A DNA stretch of 64,000 bases, taken from the NCBI RefSeq assembly GCF_044762655.1, contig NZ_JBIWER010000005.1, positions 62,001 to 126,000 of the forward strand, in the 5' to 3' direction. Both the position numbers and the translations under genes were made by a program. Positions 18,338 through 27,466 of this stretch are shown here, in pieces. The stretch's first letter is position 1, and each line of letters opens with the position of its first letter. Under the pieces are notes generated by a model. That model made no database searches. It was not told where the DNA came from and saw only the letters and a list, made by a program, of their open reading frames with translations. The DNA is from Psychrobacillus sp044762655 (GTDB lineage Bacteria; Bacillota; Bacilli; Bacillales_A; Planococcaceae).

Positions 18338-18877
18338 TTATTTATCTACTTCATTCTCCAATGTCCGTTTATTATTAATAGTTTTTAATACATTGAAAAA
18401 CGGTCGCAATTTATACCGGAGGAAATTCTTTGTTTTCATAAAATAATTAATACCATTTATAGATTTAATCTTTATCAAGTATCCTATTATTTGTTTCTGA
18501 AAACTTCCTGACTTAAAATAAATAATATCTTTCCTAACTTCTCTTGAAAAAATAATCTTATGTATCTGTCCTTTTATATCAACTGAAGTAAGGTTGCTAT
18601 TTTTATGAAATAAATTACTAAAGCAGCCAATAATACTAGTTGTATAAGAAATTTCAATGTAATCTTTATTTTTTCCTTTATAACTATTATTTTCCATCAA
18701 AAATTCTCTTACCTTTTGAAATAACATCTGCTGATTTTCAAAAAAATCATTTTTATAACTCCCTGTTAGTGAGTTAGTATTATTAAATAATATATAATTG
18801 TACAATGACTCATTAACAACACATATATTCTGACAAACTTTAAGATAATCAAGATTAAACAATAAATCTTCACCCAT
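18338..18877 (-). CDS. glycosyltransferase family 2, C-terminal part (frame-shifted half)
   Basis: This 179-codon frame starts MGEDLLFNLDYLK, the GT2 motif that normally follows the donor-binding half. It is out of frame with the N-terminal half just upstream (18880-19458). Adding one A to the 11-A tract at 18903-18913 joins both into a single enzyme of about 370 residues through ...DIIKKKN-IQFIDYLK-MGEDLLF. On its own it lacks the nucleotide-sugar site. It is either a broken gene, a phase-variable gene, or one rescued by transcriptional slippage on the A tract. Confidence 0.75.
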   Translation of the reverse strand: MGEDLLFNLDYLKVCQNICVVNESLYNYILFNNTNSLTGSYKNDFFENQQMLFQKVREFLMENNSYKGKNKDYIEISYTTSIIGCFSNLFHKNSNLTSVDIKGQIHKIIFSREVRKDIIYFKSGSFQKQIIGYLIKIKSINGINYFMKTKNFLRYKLRPFFNVLKTINNKRTLENEVDK

Positions 18878-18879
18878 TT

Positions 18880-19458
18880 TTAGATAATCAATAAATTGAA
18901 TATTTTTTTTTTTATGATATCTGTAATATATAACTTATTCCAAAGTGGATTAATAAAGGATTGCTCAAAAAACATCCCAAAGTGCATTAAAAATTCTTTA
19001 TTACTTAATATTCCTTGCACTCCTGGACTAACTATTTGTAAAGTTCTAGCATTATCTTCATTTACTTGTACATTTTTATAACCAGATAAAACAAGTTGGC
19101 TCTCTTCATTAATTGATTCAACTAATTTTTCAGTCATTATAGAATCAATAGTATCATCAGAATCAACAAATTGAATGTATTTTCCTTGTGCCAATTGAAT
19201 TCCTATATTTCTTGAAATCGAAGGTCCAGAATTGGATTGGTGAATGACTTTAATACGAGAATCTATATTCGCAAAATCATCACAAATAAATCCGCTTGTA
19301 TCTGTAGAACCATCATTAATTAAAATTACTTCAATATTCTTATATGTTTGATTTATAATGCTTTGAATACAATCATTTAAATATAATTCAGCGTTATATA
19401 CCGGGACAATAATACTGACTTGGCAATTAGATTTAATAATACTCACCTCTAATCTCAT
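18880..19458 (-). CDS. glycosyltransferase family 2, N-terminal part (frame-shifted half)
   Basis: This carries the donor-binding half of a GT2 enzyme: QVSIIVPVYNAELYLNDCIQSII, VILINDGSTDTSGFICDD, GPSISRNIG and the metal site QFVDSDDTIDS. The frame fails at the A11 tract (18903-18913) and stops about 25 bases later; the missing half continues in the 18338-18877 frame. The start is uncertain. The frame opens at 19512, ATG at 19458 is weakly preceded by a ribosome site, and AGAGGTGAGT just inside suggests a start slightly further downstream. Confidence 0.72.
   Translation of the reverse strand: MRLEVSIIKSNCQVSIIVPVYNAELYLNDCIQSIINQTYKNIEVILINDGSTDTSGFICDDFANIDSRIKVIHQSNSGPSISRNIGIQLAQGKYIQFVDSDDTIDSIMTEKLVESINEESQLVLSGYKNVQVNEDNARTLQIVSPGVQGILSNKEFLMHFGMFFEQSFINPLWNKLYITDIIKKKIFNLLII
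18903..18913 (-). repeat. A11 homopolymer (coding strand) at a frameshift in a GT2 gene
   Basis: Eleven T residues on the plus strand, that is eleven A on the coding strand, lie exactly where the glycosyltransferase frame breaks. Twelve A would restore the frame. Tracts of this length are prone to replication slippage and to RNA-polymerase slippage. Confidence 0.9.
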
Positions 19459-19543
19459 AATTTCATTTCTGAATGCAGTATAGATTTCGGTCAAGATTGT
19501 TCTCACAGCCAATCAGCAATCGAGGATAATTTTACACAAAGTG

Positions 19544-19657
19544 TGCTGTAGCTGTATCAAATGCTTGTCATTTTTGAATATATTTTTCCTTTTTACAAGT
19601 GTTATAGGTAAATTTGGAGTATTTATGTTATAAGGAAAAAAGTAATATGCTACAGCA
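19544..19657. repeat. 9-bp inverted repeat flanking an intergenic segment
   Basis: TGCTGTAGC (19544-19552) and GCTACAGCA (19649-19657) are perfect inverted copies enclosing 96 AT-rich bases between two glycosyltransferase genes. This could be a remnant of a small non-autonomous element or chance. No target-site duplication was seen. Confidence 0.3.
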
Positions 19658-19676
19658 ACCAATTAATAAATCCAAT

Positions 19677-20618
19677 TTACTCAACACTATTTGACTTGCC
19701 CAGATACAATACTATAAGCCTTCCATTTATATATTTGCGTTGTTCTTTAGATATTAAGTACGACAAGAATGCATACATGATTTTCCTAAAACTCATACGT
19801 TTTTTAATAAATAATGCTTTCTGTAATAAGATATTTGATTTCTTAAACATTTTAAATTCTAACGAAGTAGTTCTAACATAATCATTAAAATCTCCTATTG
19901 AAAAGTTTTCTTCATATCCCTGGCATCTTCTTTGGTATAAATTATAACAATATCTATGTGCTTTTCTTTGAAGTATTCCTGCAGTAGAAATTGTATTTCC
20001 ACTCCTCAATCTAATTGAATAACCGAAATATTCGGAAATATTAGTATACTTATATCCTAATGAGGTCATTCTTAAGAGAAAATCATAGTCTTCTACATAA
20101 GGAATATGACGATACCCTTTTAACTTTTCATAAACTTCTCTTCTTGCTAACCAAATGTGAAATACAGGAGAAGCATACTTTAATGTTTTATGGATAGTTA
20201 CTTGATTTGATAACATCTTCTTACAACCCAACAAATCACCAGTTTCATTGATTGACTTAACACTGCAACCTACTAATGAAATTTCTGGATTACTTCTTAG
20301 ATAATTAAGCTTCCTTTCAATTCTCTCTAAATGTGAGACATCATCCCCATCCATTCTGCATATATAATCTCCGTTACTGTGTTGGTATGCAATATTAAGT
20401 GTTTTAGCAATTTGTAGATTTTTTCTATTTTTATATAATTTTATTCTACCATCTGACTTTTGCAGCTTTTGTACAATACTGTAAGTATTATCTGTTGAGG
20501 AGTCATCTACTATTATTATTTCAATATTAGTATAAGTTTGCTTTAGAATAGAATTCACAGTTTCTTCAATGTATTTATCAACATTAAATACTGGGAGTAG
20601 TACCGATACTAACTCCAT
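19677..20618 (-). CDS. glycosyltransferase family 2
   Basis: Protein of 313 residues with the GT-A donor fold: SVLLPVFNVDKYIEETVNSIL, IIIVDDSSTDNTYSIVQKL and the metal site DYICRMDGDDVSHLERIE. The acceptor-side motif KGYRHIPYVEDYDFLLRM is clear. The ATG at 20618 has GGAGG eight bases upstream and overlaps the 3' end of the upstream polymerase gene by 35 bases, indicating translational coupling. Confidence 0.9.
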   Translation of the reverse strand: MELVSVLLPVFNVDKYIEETVNSILKQTYTNIEIIIVDDSSTDNTYSIVQKLQKSDGRIKLYKNRKNLQIAKTLNIAYQHSNGDYICRMDGDDVSHLERIERKLNYLRSNPEISLVGCSVKSINETGDLLGCKKMLSNQVTIHKTLKYASPVFHIWLARREVYEKLKGYRHIPYVEDYDFLLRMTSLGYKYTNISEYFGYSIRLRSGNTISTAGILQRKAHRYCYNLYQRRCQGYEENFSIGDFNDYVRTTSLEFKMFKKSNILLQKALFIKKRMSFRKIMYAFLSYLISKEQRKYINGRLIVLYLGKSNSVE

Positions 20619-21873
20619 TATGCATCCTCCCTTTAAATTTTGGTGAGCTATAGAGAATCAATAAAGGTACAAAGATCCAAAAATGTCTAGATGCAAAGTA
20701 TTCAACACCAAGAGATTGAATTAAATAAGAAATCAATCCTAAACACAAAAATATATATAACTTGTCAGTCGATCGAGACCACTTATACAAATGTTTGAAA
20801 AAAATTGAAATGAAATAAATTAGTCCAATTAATCCGATTTCTGCACTTATTGTTAGAAATAGGTTGTGAAAATGAGGATTATATAAAACAAGTGATGAGC
20901 TTATATACTGATTAAATACAATACTTGAATTACCAATTCCTACACCTAAAAATGGATTGGATATCGACATATTTAAACCCACTTGCCATAATCCACTGCG
21001 ACTCAACACTGACAAATCTGAATTAAGCACTGAATTAACTGAATTAATAAGTGAAAAAGAATTAACTAAAATTATAAAAATTAATCCTATTTTAAGTAAC
21101 AGCCATTTATAATTTGTAATTTTATGAGCAAATAAATATATTATTACTGTAATACCAGCTGCCAAGTATGCACTACGAGATAAAGTTAATACCAAACCTA
21201 AAATTTGAATTGCCAGAAATAAATACTTATATTTATATTTAAAATAATTATCAACACTCAATCCTATCGTAATAAATATACTAACCAATAAGTATGAAGC
21301 TAAATTATTAGGGTCTTCAAAAAAGACGCTATTTGAAAATTTAATAGAATAAAATTCAACAACGCTTAAAATGTTCAAATTAAGTAAAGTAGTTATACTG
21401 TACCCATTTGAGAAAAAAAAGAATATGCTAATTGCAGACGATAAAGTTGCAGATACTGCCCAAGTTTTAAATAATATAATCAAATTTGACCTATCTTTTA
21501 TATTTGAACCTATTGCGATTCCAGTAATCAATGCTAAAATCAATCTAATTAGATCAATCATATTTGATATTGAGCTAAATCTAAAAGCATTAATTAAAAA
21601 ACCAAAAACTACTATAATTAAAAATATTAATATAGGGCTCAATAACTTAATATCAGATTTCTTTATGTACCCTAGCAAAACAGTAAATAGCCAAATTGCA
21701 ATGTAAAACATGGATAAAATATCAGTAATTCTTATACCGATGCCGCTAATTGAAAATATTTCGAATCTAAAAGGGAGCATAAAAACTATAAGGTAAATAA
21801 ATCCATTTACTCTATATTTAATTATAAAGTAAATGAAAATAACAAATATTAACAAAAAAATTAAATATGTCAA
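20584..21873 (-). CDS. polysaccharide polymerase / O-antigen ligase-like membrane protein (Wzy-like)
   Basis: Protein of 429 residues with about 10-12 membrane helices and a large extracytoplasmic loop (residues roughly 270-330), the layout of the Wzy/WaaL family. The stretch LSRSGLWQVGLNMSISNPFLGVGIGNS matches the family region with a conserved Arg and GxGxG-like turn. It is predicted to polymerise flipped repeat units outside the membrane. The start is TTG at 21873 behind GGTGGAG and overlaps the upstream gene's TGA by four bases (TTGA), so translation is coupled. Confidence 0.85.
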   Translation of the reverse strand: MTYLIFLLIFVIFIYFIIKYRVNGFIYLIVFMLPFRFEIFSISGIGIRITDILSMFYIAIWLFTVLLGYIKKSDIKLLSPILIFLIIVVFGFLINAFRFSSISNMIDLIRLILALITGIAIGSNIKDRSNLIILFKTWAVSATLSSAISIFFFFSNGYSITTLLNLNILSVVEFYSIKFSNSVFFEDPNNLASYLLVSIFITIGLSVDNYFKYKYKYLFLAIQILGLVLTLSRSAYLAAGITVIIYLFAHKITNYKWLLLKIGLIFIILVNSFSLINSVNSVLNSDLSVLSRSGLWQVGLNMSISNPFLGVGIGNSSIVFNQYISSSLVLYNPHFHNLFLTISAEIGLIGLIYFISIFFKHLYKWSRSTDKLYIFLCLGLISYLIQSLGVEYFASRHFWIFVPLLILYSSPKFKGRMHNGVSIGTTPSI

Positions 21874-22970
21874 TACTCCACCTTCATATTCTGATAATAT
21901 AGCAAATACTTATTAGCCATATTCTTACTAGATAAACTATACTTACTTGAACTATTAGTGCACCGTTCACTTTCGATTAATGCCTCATTTATTTTTTTAA
22001 TTATTGTTTGATTTTTTTGCCCCTTAAACAATATAGTTTTATCTTTATATAAATTTCTAACTTCTTTATGCGGCGCTATCTCTGATCCAACTATTATTAA
22101 GCCCGTGGCTGCTGCTTCTAACATAGCCATGGGTAATCCTTCGGCTTTAGAATTAGAAATAAAAACATCAGATGCTTGTAAATACTCAGCAATGTTATTT
22201 GTTGAGCCTAATATTTTTATATTCTCCTTACGATATTTTTCAATTTTTTTATATAATTTACCGTCACCTAAGACTATAAATATAACCCTATCTCCCCAAT
22301 CCCCATTACTGAATGCTTTTAAAAGTTTTATCGGCCTTTTTCTTTTAATAATTGCACCGGTAGATATCACAATTTTTTTATCTTCTGGAAGATTTAATTT
22401 TTTGCGTAATCTATCTTTTTTTTTCTTATCTATTGACTTAAACTCTTCAATATCAACACCATTTTGAATAACTGAAACTTTTTCCATGTTGAGCAATTTG
22501 AATTTTTTAGCAATCGAGTAAGAACAAGCTATTTTATGTTTAATACGTCTAATTATATAAAGATGACAAAACGATAATAAAATTCCTGGCAATAATCCAT
22601 AAAACTTTGGATAGTCAGCAAATGGAAAATTGTGCAAAGTTGTAATGTGTTGAAAGGAACTTTCCTTATTTATTAAATTTATATATCTATCACTTCTATA
22701 ACCGTGACTATGAATAATATCTGGATTTATATCTTCTACTATCCTTTTTAGTTTTGTTTTATAACTTTCTTTTTTGAGATTCCGTTTCATATTGAGCTGA
22801 ATTATCCTCACATCATACTTTTTAAATTCAAATAACATTGATTTACTATTTTCTGACGACAAGGTTATAATTGTACAATTATTATCTATACTTGCTTCTT
22901 TTAAAATGTTAAATAACACATTAATAGGACCACATTTTTCTAGGTTAGATACTACATATAATAATTTCAT
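21870..22970 (-). CDS. glycosyltransferase family 4
   Basis: GT-B enzyme of 366 residues. It begins MKLLYVVSNLEKCGPINVLFNIL, as family 4 enzymes in capsule loci do. An acceptor-domain histidine lies in DIIHSHGYRSDRY. The donor half has VISTGAIIKRKRPIKLLKAF and SNSKAEGLPMAMLEAAATGLIIVGSE, which carries the E-x7-E motif. Upstream and downstream genes are tightly spaced: 7 bases from the preceding GT2 stop and a four-base overlap with the polymerase. Confidence 0.9.
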   Translation of the reverse strand: MKLLYVVSNLEKCGPINVLFNILKEASIDNNCTIITLSSENSKSMLFEFKKYDVRIIQLNMKRNLKKESYKTKLKRIVEDINPDIIHSHGYRSDRYINLINKESSFQHITTLHNFPFADYPKFYGLLPGILLSFCHLYIIRRIKHKIACSYSIAKKFKLLNMEKVSVIQNGVDIEEFKSIDKKKKDRLRKKLNLPEDKKIVISTGAIIKRKRPIKLLKAFSNGDWGDRVIFIVLGDGKLYKKIEKYRKENIKILGSTNNIAEYLQASDVFISNSKAEGLPMAMLEAAATGLIIVGSEIAPHKEVRNLYKDKTILFKGQKNQTIIKKINEALIESERCTNSSSKYSLSSKNMANKYLLYYQNMKVEY

Positions 22971-22977
22971 ATTCTAC

Positions 22978-23799
22978 CTATATACTTTGCCTTAATAGTC
23001 TAGTATATGCTAGTTTTCTAAGTTTGTTAGTTAATAGTACTCGAAAAACTATTCTTACCATGTAACCAAATATATACTCTTTTAAATTTATATATTTACT
23101 TTCTTTCATATATTTATATATTGTATTTTGTGTACTAAAATATTTTAATCCACTACGTCGTAAATAAGTATCGTTATTGATACGCATTCTAACCAATGGT
23201 TCATCGATATTTGCAAAATTAAAGCCTTCTCCAGCCATCCTAACCCACAAAAAGTAATCCTCATTAAATTTTAATTCAATGTAACCATTAACGGATTCAA
23301 CAGCACTTTTTTTGAATACAACAGAAGGGTGATTCATTGCGTTCTTTTTCTTAAACATTTCTTTTATCTTATAATCTTCCAGTGGAACTTGTTTAATATA
23401 TTTACTTCTATGATCTCCATCTAAAAATTCTTCAACGTAACTACCGAGCACACTTACATTTCCATTGCCTTTTAAATATTCTAATTGTTTTTCAACTCTA
23501 TTCTGAACTGAAATATCGTCCGTATCCATTCTCACAATTATTTCATTACTACAATGCACCAAGCCAAAATTTAGAGCCACTCCAAGACCACAGTTTTTTT
23601 CTAATGCATAAACATGAAAATCATTATGTTTATTCAAGTATGTATCTATTACTTCCTCTAGTTCTTTAGTTAATACACCATCTTTTACTAGTATCACTTC
23701 ATCAGGCTTGATAGTTTGATTAAAAATACTATCTAAACTTTCTATCAAATTCGCAGGCTTTTCTCTATGGTAAACTGACATTAATACTGAATATTTCAT
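22978..23799 (-). CDS. glycosyltransferase family 2
   Basis: Protein of 273 residues with GT-A motifs: YSVLMSVYHREKPANLIESLDSIFNQT, EVILVKDG, NCGLGVALNFGL and the metal site IVRMDTDDISVQNRVEKQ. These are typical of the EpsE-like subgroup, in which the first motif reads SVYxxE. The frame opens at 23811, but ATG at 23799 sits after GGGTGAT and matches the family N-terminus. It is part of the operon, upstream of the family 4 gene by 7 bases. Confidence 0.9.
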   Translation of the reverse strand: MKYSVLMSVYHREKPANLIESLDSIFNQTIKPDEVILVKDGVLTKELEEVIDTYLNKHNDFHVYALEKNCGLGVALNFGLVHCSNEIIVRMDTDDISVQNRVEKQLEYLKGNGNVSVLGSYVEEFLDGDHRSKYIKQVPLEDYKIKEMFKKKNAMNHPSVVFKKSAVESVNGYIELKFNEDYFLWVRMAGEGFNFANIDEPLVRMRINNDTYLRRSGLKYFSTQNTIYKYMKESKYINLKEYIFGYMVRIVFRVLLTNKLRKLAYTRLLRQSI

Positions 23800-23896
23800 A
23801 CCATCACCCATTTAGATATCCACCCTTCAAATTACAATTTCATTCATAAGTGTTTTTCATAAACCACTTATGAAAAGATTACAATAAACAATCCCA

Positions 23897-24020
23897 ATAT
23901 TTTAGACATATATACTCTTACCATTCTCTTCAGCAACCTTCTTAACAAGATAGCTTGTATACACATACTCTTCATCTTCTAGTAAGAAACGTGTTCGTAG
24001 TCCAGCCTGGATAGTCCTTT
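23897..24020 (-). pseudogene. C-terminal remnant of an unidentified gene
   Basis: The minus strand has an open stretch of about 40 codons ending in TAA (ERTIQAGLRTRFLLEDEEY, then VYTSYLVKKVAEENGKSIYV). It looks like the C-terminus of a protein but has no start codon, since it runs into the stop of the upstream epimerase. It is probably the leftover of a gene deleted from the operon. The family is not recognised. Confidence 0.4.
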
Positions 24021-24023
24021 CGT

Positions 24024-24932
24024 TTAAATATCATTTAGATTAACATAGTAATGTATTGTTTCTTTTAACCCTTCTTCTAAGCGATAATTAGGTGACCATC
24101 CTAAAGAAGCTATTGCTTTGCCGTTGGATAGAACACTTCTTTCAATCTCTCCTTCTCTCAAGACTTTATAGTCTGGCTCAGTATGAACACCCATCAAGTC
24201 TGATATCTCTTTATATACTTGTTTAATAGAAAATTCTATATTTGAACTAATATTAAAAATGCCAGTTTGCTCAGATAGCATGGATTGAACACATGCATGT
24301 GCAACATCTTTAACATAGATAAAATCTCTTGTTTGATTGCCATCATAGATAATTGGAGTTTCTCCTTCTATTAAACGCTTAATAATAGTTGTTATGACCC
24401 CATTTGGTTGCTTAGGGCCAAAAACATTGGAAAATCGCAATATATTACTTTTAAGACCAAATAATTTTTCGTAAAGCAATGCATACTTTTCTGCAGATAG
24501 TTTAGAAAGTGCATAAAAAGAGAGTGGTGAAAGTTTACTGTCTTCTAAGACTGGAAATATAGTGGGATTACCATAGACGGCTGCCGTAGAAGCTATAACA
24601 CATTTTTTCACTTCATATTGTCTTGCATAGCGTAAAATATTCAAAGTGCCAAATAAGTTCGCTTGGCAATCTTCTACTGGATTACTCATTGATTCAATAA
24701 CTGACGATTGTGCAGCCAGATGAATCACATAATCTGGAGATTCTATTTGAAAAATAGTTTCTAACTCATTCTTGGTAATATCGATGTCATAGAAGAAAAC
24801 ATTTTCTGGTAGATTAATTAGACTTCCAGTGGATAAGTTATCTACTGCAACTACCGAAAATTTTTTTTCTAGTAAGTCTTGTACGACATAGGACCCGATA
24901 AAACCCGCTGCTCCAGTTACCAATATTTTCAA
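24024..24932 (-). CDS. NAD-dependent nucleotide-sugar epimerase/dehydratase
   Basis: Extended short-chain dehydrogenase of 302 residues. It has KILVTGAAGFIGSYVVQDLL at the N-terminus, VDNLSTG, the conserved HLAAQSSV, the catalytic STAAVYG and YALSKLSAEKY (YxxxK), and then LRFSNVFGPKQ. The pattern is closest to UDP-glucose/UDP-GlcNAc 4-epimerases, but dehydratases cannot be excluded. It starts at TTG (24932) after CGGAGGATGTTAT. Being inside the operon and distinct from galE, it probably makes the special sugar of this polysaccharide. A 267-base gap (24933-25199) without a gene precedes it. Confidence 0.85.
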   Translation of the reverse strand: MKILVTGAAGFIGSYVVQDLLEKKFSVVAVDNLSTGSLINLPENVFFYDIDITKNELETIFQIESPDYVIHLAAQSSVIESMSNPVEDCQANLFGTLNILRYARQYEVKKCVIASTAAVYGNPTIFPVLEDSKLSPLSFYALSKLSAEKYALLYEKLFGLKSNILRFSNVFGPKQPNGVITTIIKRLIEGETPIIYDGNQTRDFIYVKDVAHACVQSMLSEQTGIFNISSNIEFSIKQVYKEISDLMGVHTEPDYKVLREGEIERSVLSNGKAIASLGWSPNYRLEEGLKETIHYYVNLNDI

Positions 24933-25199
24933 ATAACATCCTCCGTTTTAATAAGATTTCCATACGTAGAATTTTTTGTATACATTTTTTCGAATGTAAA
25001 AATTGGTTCTTTAATATTAATGGCCACCTTCATATTTTTTTAGATTTGGTTGAATTATATATTAACAATAGATTTATTAAACCGTTTGATATTTAACATC
25101 TGATAAAATTAATATCTATTGGAATTTAATAAAAATTCTTGCTTACCCTCACCAATCTTTCGTTTTGAGAGTAATTTGGATATACTTTTGTACATTTAA

Positions 25200-25892
25200 T
25201 TACCCGTAATACTGATAATAATAATGATCCTTTCCAATTTTATAATTGTTAAGAATTGTTCCGATTATGTTTGCATTAGAAGCTTGGAGTACTTCTTTAG
25301 CTTTAATGGCATTAACTTTCTCGGTTGAACCTGAGCTGATAACAAGAATGGTGCCATCGCATTTGTCGGTGAGGACTTGTGCATCTGAAACCGACAAGAC
25401 TGGTGGGGCATCAAATATAATTACGTCGTATTTTTCTTTTACTTTGGTTATTAGCGTATCCATAAAAGGCGATCCTAGAATTTCTGCTGGGTTGGAAGGT
25501 AATGGACCACTTGTAACGAGGTCTAATCCTTTCACTCCAGTTTCTTTTACCACTTGGTTCAGATGCCAACGTCCTGTTAATAAGTTAGTTAATCCTGGAG
25601 AGATTGTTTTGAGAAATGTATGATGCATTGTCGGCTTTCTTAAGTCTGCATCGATGAGGAGTACTTTTTTTCCTTCTTGCGCAAATACAATGGCGACATT
25701 TGCTGCTATTGTTGACTTTCCTTCTCCCATAGATGAGGAAGTAAATAGCAGAGTTTTAAGTTCCATGTTTGGCATCGAGAATTTAATATTTGTTCGAACC
25801 GTACGAAATTGCTCAGATATGATGGATTGTGGATTTGTACTAGTGACAAGTTTTCGGGCTACAGGTTTTATTTTCTTCCTTTTCTTAAACAA
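25200..25892 (-). CDS. BY-kinase, CpsD/CapB (EpsB-like) tyrosine kinase
   Basis: Cytoplasmic tyrosine autokinase that works with the Wzz-like membrane protein to control chain length. The product has 230 residues. The Walker A is TSSSMGEGKSTIAANVAIVFA, Walker A' is VLLIDADLRKPTMHH and Walker B is YDVIIFDAPPVLSVSDA. The C-terminus is a tyrosine cluster (KDHYYYQYYG), the autophosphorylation tail. The frame extends to 25934, but TTG at 25892 after AAGGAGGG gives the family N-terminus (FKKRKK... ISEQFRTVRTNI) and an 8-base overlap with the upstream gene. Confidence 0.93.
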   Translation of the reverse strand: MFKKRKKIKPVARKLVTSTNPQSIISEQFRTVRTNIKFSMPNMELKTLLFTSSSMGEGKSTIAANVAIVFAQEGKKVLLIDADLRKPTMHHTFLKTISPGLTNLLTGRWHLNQVVKETGVKGLDLVTSGPLPSNPAEILGSPFMDTLITKVKEKYDVIIFDAPPVLSVSDAQVLTDKCDGTILVISSGSTEKVNAIKAKEVLQASNANIIGTILNNYKIGKDHYYYQYYG

Positions 25893-26628
25893 GATTTTTT
25901 GCCCTCCTTCTTCTATTGGGATTTTTCGATTCATGGCTTTTATTTAGATATTTATTTGAAATAGGACTGATCAACCCTAAAATTGGTAGTCTTAACAACT
26001 CTTCAACATCCTGCTCCGTTTTAATAGATGTATTTAAATACTCCATTATGAAAGTTATTCCAATTCCAATTATTAAGCCGATGATTCCTGCTATTGCTAC
26101 ATTAAGTAATGAGTTTGGTTTAACAGGTTGCGTATCTTTTGTGTATACTGCTAGCGATAGAATATTAACGTTATCTACATTCATCAGTGTTTTGACTTCT
26201 TCTTGAAATACTTCGGCCGTCATATTAGCAATGTCGATGGCCTGTTGTAAATCTGGGTCTTGTACGCTAACGTTTACCACTTGTGAGTTTTGTTCGCTAT
26301 TGACGGTTATTTGTTTATATAGTAAATCTGGTGTCGTTTTTAAATTCAAATTATCAATAACTTTTGATAGAATGACTGGACTTTTTATAATGACATTGTA
26401 TGTGTTGATCAATTGAAGATTTGTATCGATATCCTGACTGTTAAATTGATTTTGTTCCGATTCCTTCTGATTGATCAGAATCTGTGTGGACGCTTGAAAT
26501 ATCGGGGTCAAATAATAGTAGCTAACTATACCAGCTAAAGTAGTAGCTAAAACGAATATAGAAATAGTGAGTACAAAACGTTTTTTTATAATTTTGAATA
26601 GTTCTTGTAGGCTAATTGCTTCTTCCAT
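25885..26628 (-). CDS. polysaccharide chain-length modulator, Wzz/CpsC (EpsA-like)
   Basis: Membrane adaptor and activator of the BY-kinase, 247 residues. A first membrane helix (RFVLTISIFVLATTLAGIVSYYY) follows the short cytoplasmic N-terminus ISLQELFKIIKKR. An extracytoplasmic domain with ILINQKES comes next, and a proline-rich second helix region PVKPNSLLNVAIAGIIGLIIGIGITF ends it. The basic cytosolic tail is typical of the Gram-positive split Wzz/kinase system. The start was chosen at ATG 26628 after GGAGG. The ~55 bases upstream to the phosphatase gene hold no terminator. Confidence 0.92.
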   Translation of the reverse strand: MEEAISLQELFKIIKKRFVLTISIFVLATTLAGIVSYYYLTPIFQASTQILINQKESEQNQFNSQDIDTNLQLINTYNVIIKSPVILSKVIDNLNLKTTPDLLYKQITVNSEQNSQVVNVSVQDPDLQQAIDIANMTAEVFQEEVKTLMNVDNVNILSLAVYTKDTQPVKPNSLLNVAIAGIIGLIIGIGITFIMEYLNTSIKTEQDVEELLRLPILGLISPISNKYLNKSHESKNPNRRRRAKNLV

Positions 26629-26685
26629 TACGCTTCTGCCTCCTTGTTCCATTACATTAAAAATGCATCCATTTCTAAGTTGATT

Positions 26686-27438
26686 TTAGTAATAATTTTT
26701 AAAACTAATAGGCGATAAAGGTTGTATATCAGTGCCATATACAATATGACTTGCATTTTCACTAAAGTAAGTAACATAGCTTTCGGAGAACTCTTTTTTT
26801 ACATATTCAAAAGCTTCTTTCAAAAGAAATGGTCTTTTTAAATAATGGTGGGCATCAGATGAAAGAAAGTGAACTAAATTGTGTTTGATTAACTCTCTCG
26901 TATACTTTCTTAAGCTTCTGCCATTAAGCCCGAGTAAACTAGAAGCTGTTACTTGAATAAGTACTCCTTTACATACGTATTCGTAGAGTAACTGTTTGTT
27001 TTTTCGAAGAATTGTATTTCTTTCTGGATGTACAATAATGGGGATGTATCCTTTTAACTGGATGTTATATATAACCTCCAAAGTATGAGAAGGTATATAG
27101 GCATTTGGAAGCTCGATTAATAAATATTTACCACTATTCGCCAGCGTGAGAAGGTCGGTTTCAAGTTCATCCAGTATATTGGCTGCTAAATGAATTTCTT
27201 GTCCAGGTAGAACTTTCAGATTTATATTCCTTTTAGAAAGCTCTCTGTATAAACCGGCAACTGCCTTTTTAATTTCCATGGATGAATTTCTATATTTTGC
27301 ATCTAGATGATGAGGGGTTGCAATGACATGCGTAATACCATTAGAAACGGCACTTTTTGCAAGTAACAGAGCTTCTTCTATAGACTTAGGACCATCATCT
27401 AGACCAGGCAAAATGTGATTATGAATGTCTACTAGCAA
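26686..27438 (-). CDS. PHP-type protein-tyrosine phosphatase, CpsB/CapC (YwqE-like)
   Basis: Metal-dependent phosphatase that dephosphorylates the BY-kinase, 250 residues. Metal ligands are visible in DIHNHILPGLDDG, the catalytic region in HVIATPHHLD, LPGQEI, IIVHPERN and the C-terminal FLSSDAHH. All PHP motifs are present, so it should be active. The frame opens at 27477; TTG at 27438 gives the family start LVDIHNHIL and lies behind AAAGGAAGAGGG. It is transcribed with kinase and modulator, giving a complete phospho-control set. Confidence 0.9.
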   Translation of the reverse strand: MLVDIHNHILPGLDDGPKSIEEALLLAKSAVSNGITHVIATPHHLDAKYRNSSMEIKKAVAGLYRELSKRNINLKVLPGQEIHLAANILDELETDLLTLANSGKYLLIELPNAYIPSHTLEVIYNIQLKGYIPIIVHPERNTILRKNKQLLYEYVCKGVLIQVTASSLLGLNGRSLRKYTRELIKHNLVHFLSSDAHHYLKRPFLLKEAFEYVKKEFSESYVTYFSENASHIVYGTDIQPLSPISFKNYY

Positions 27439-27466
27439 AACCCTCTTCCTTTCTTTATTGCCTCGT

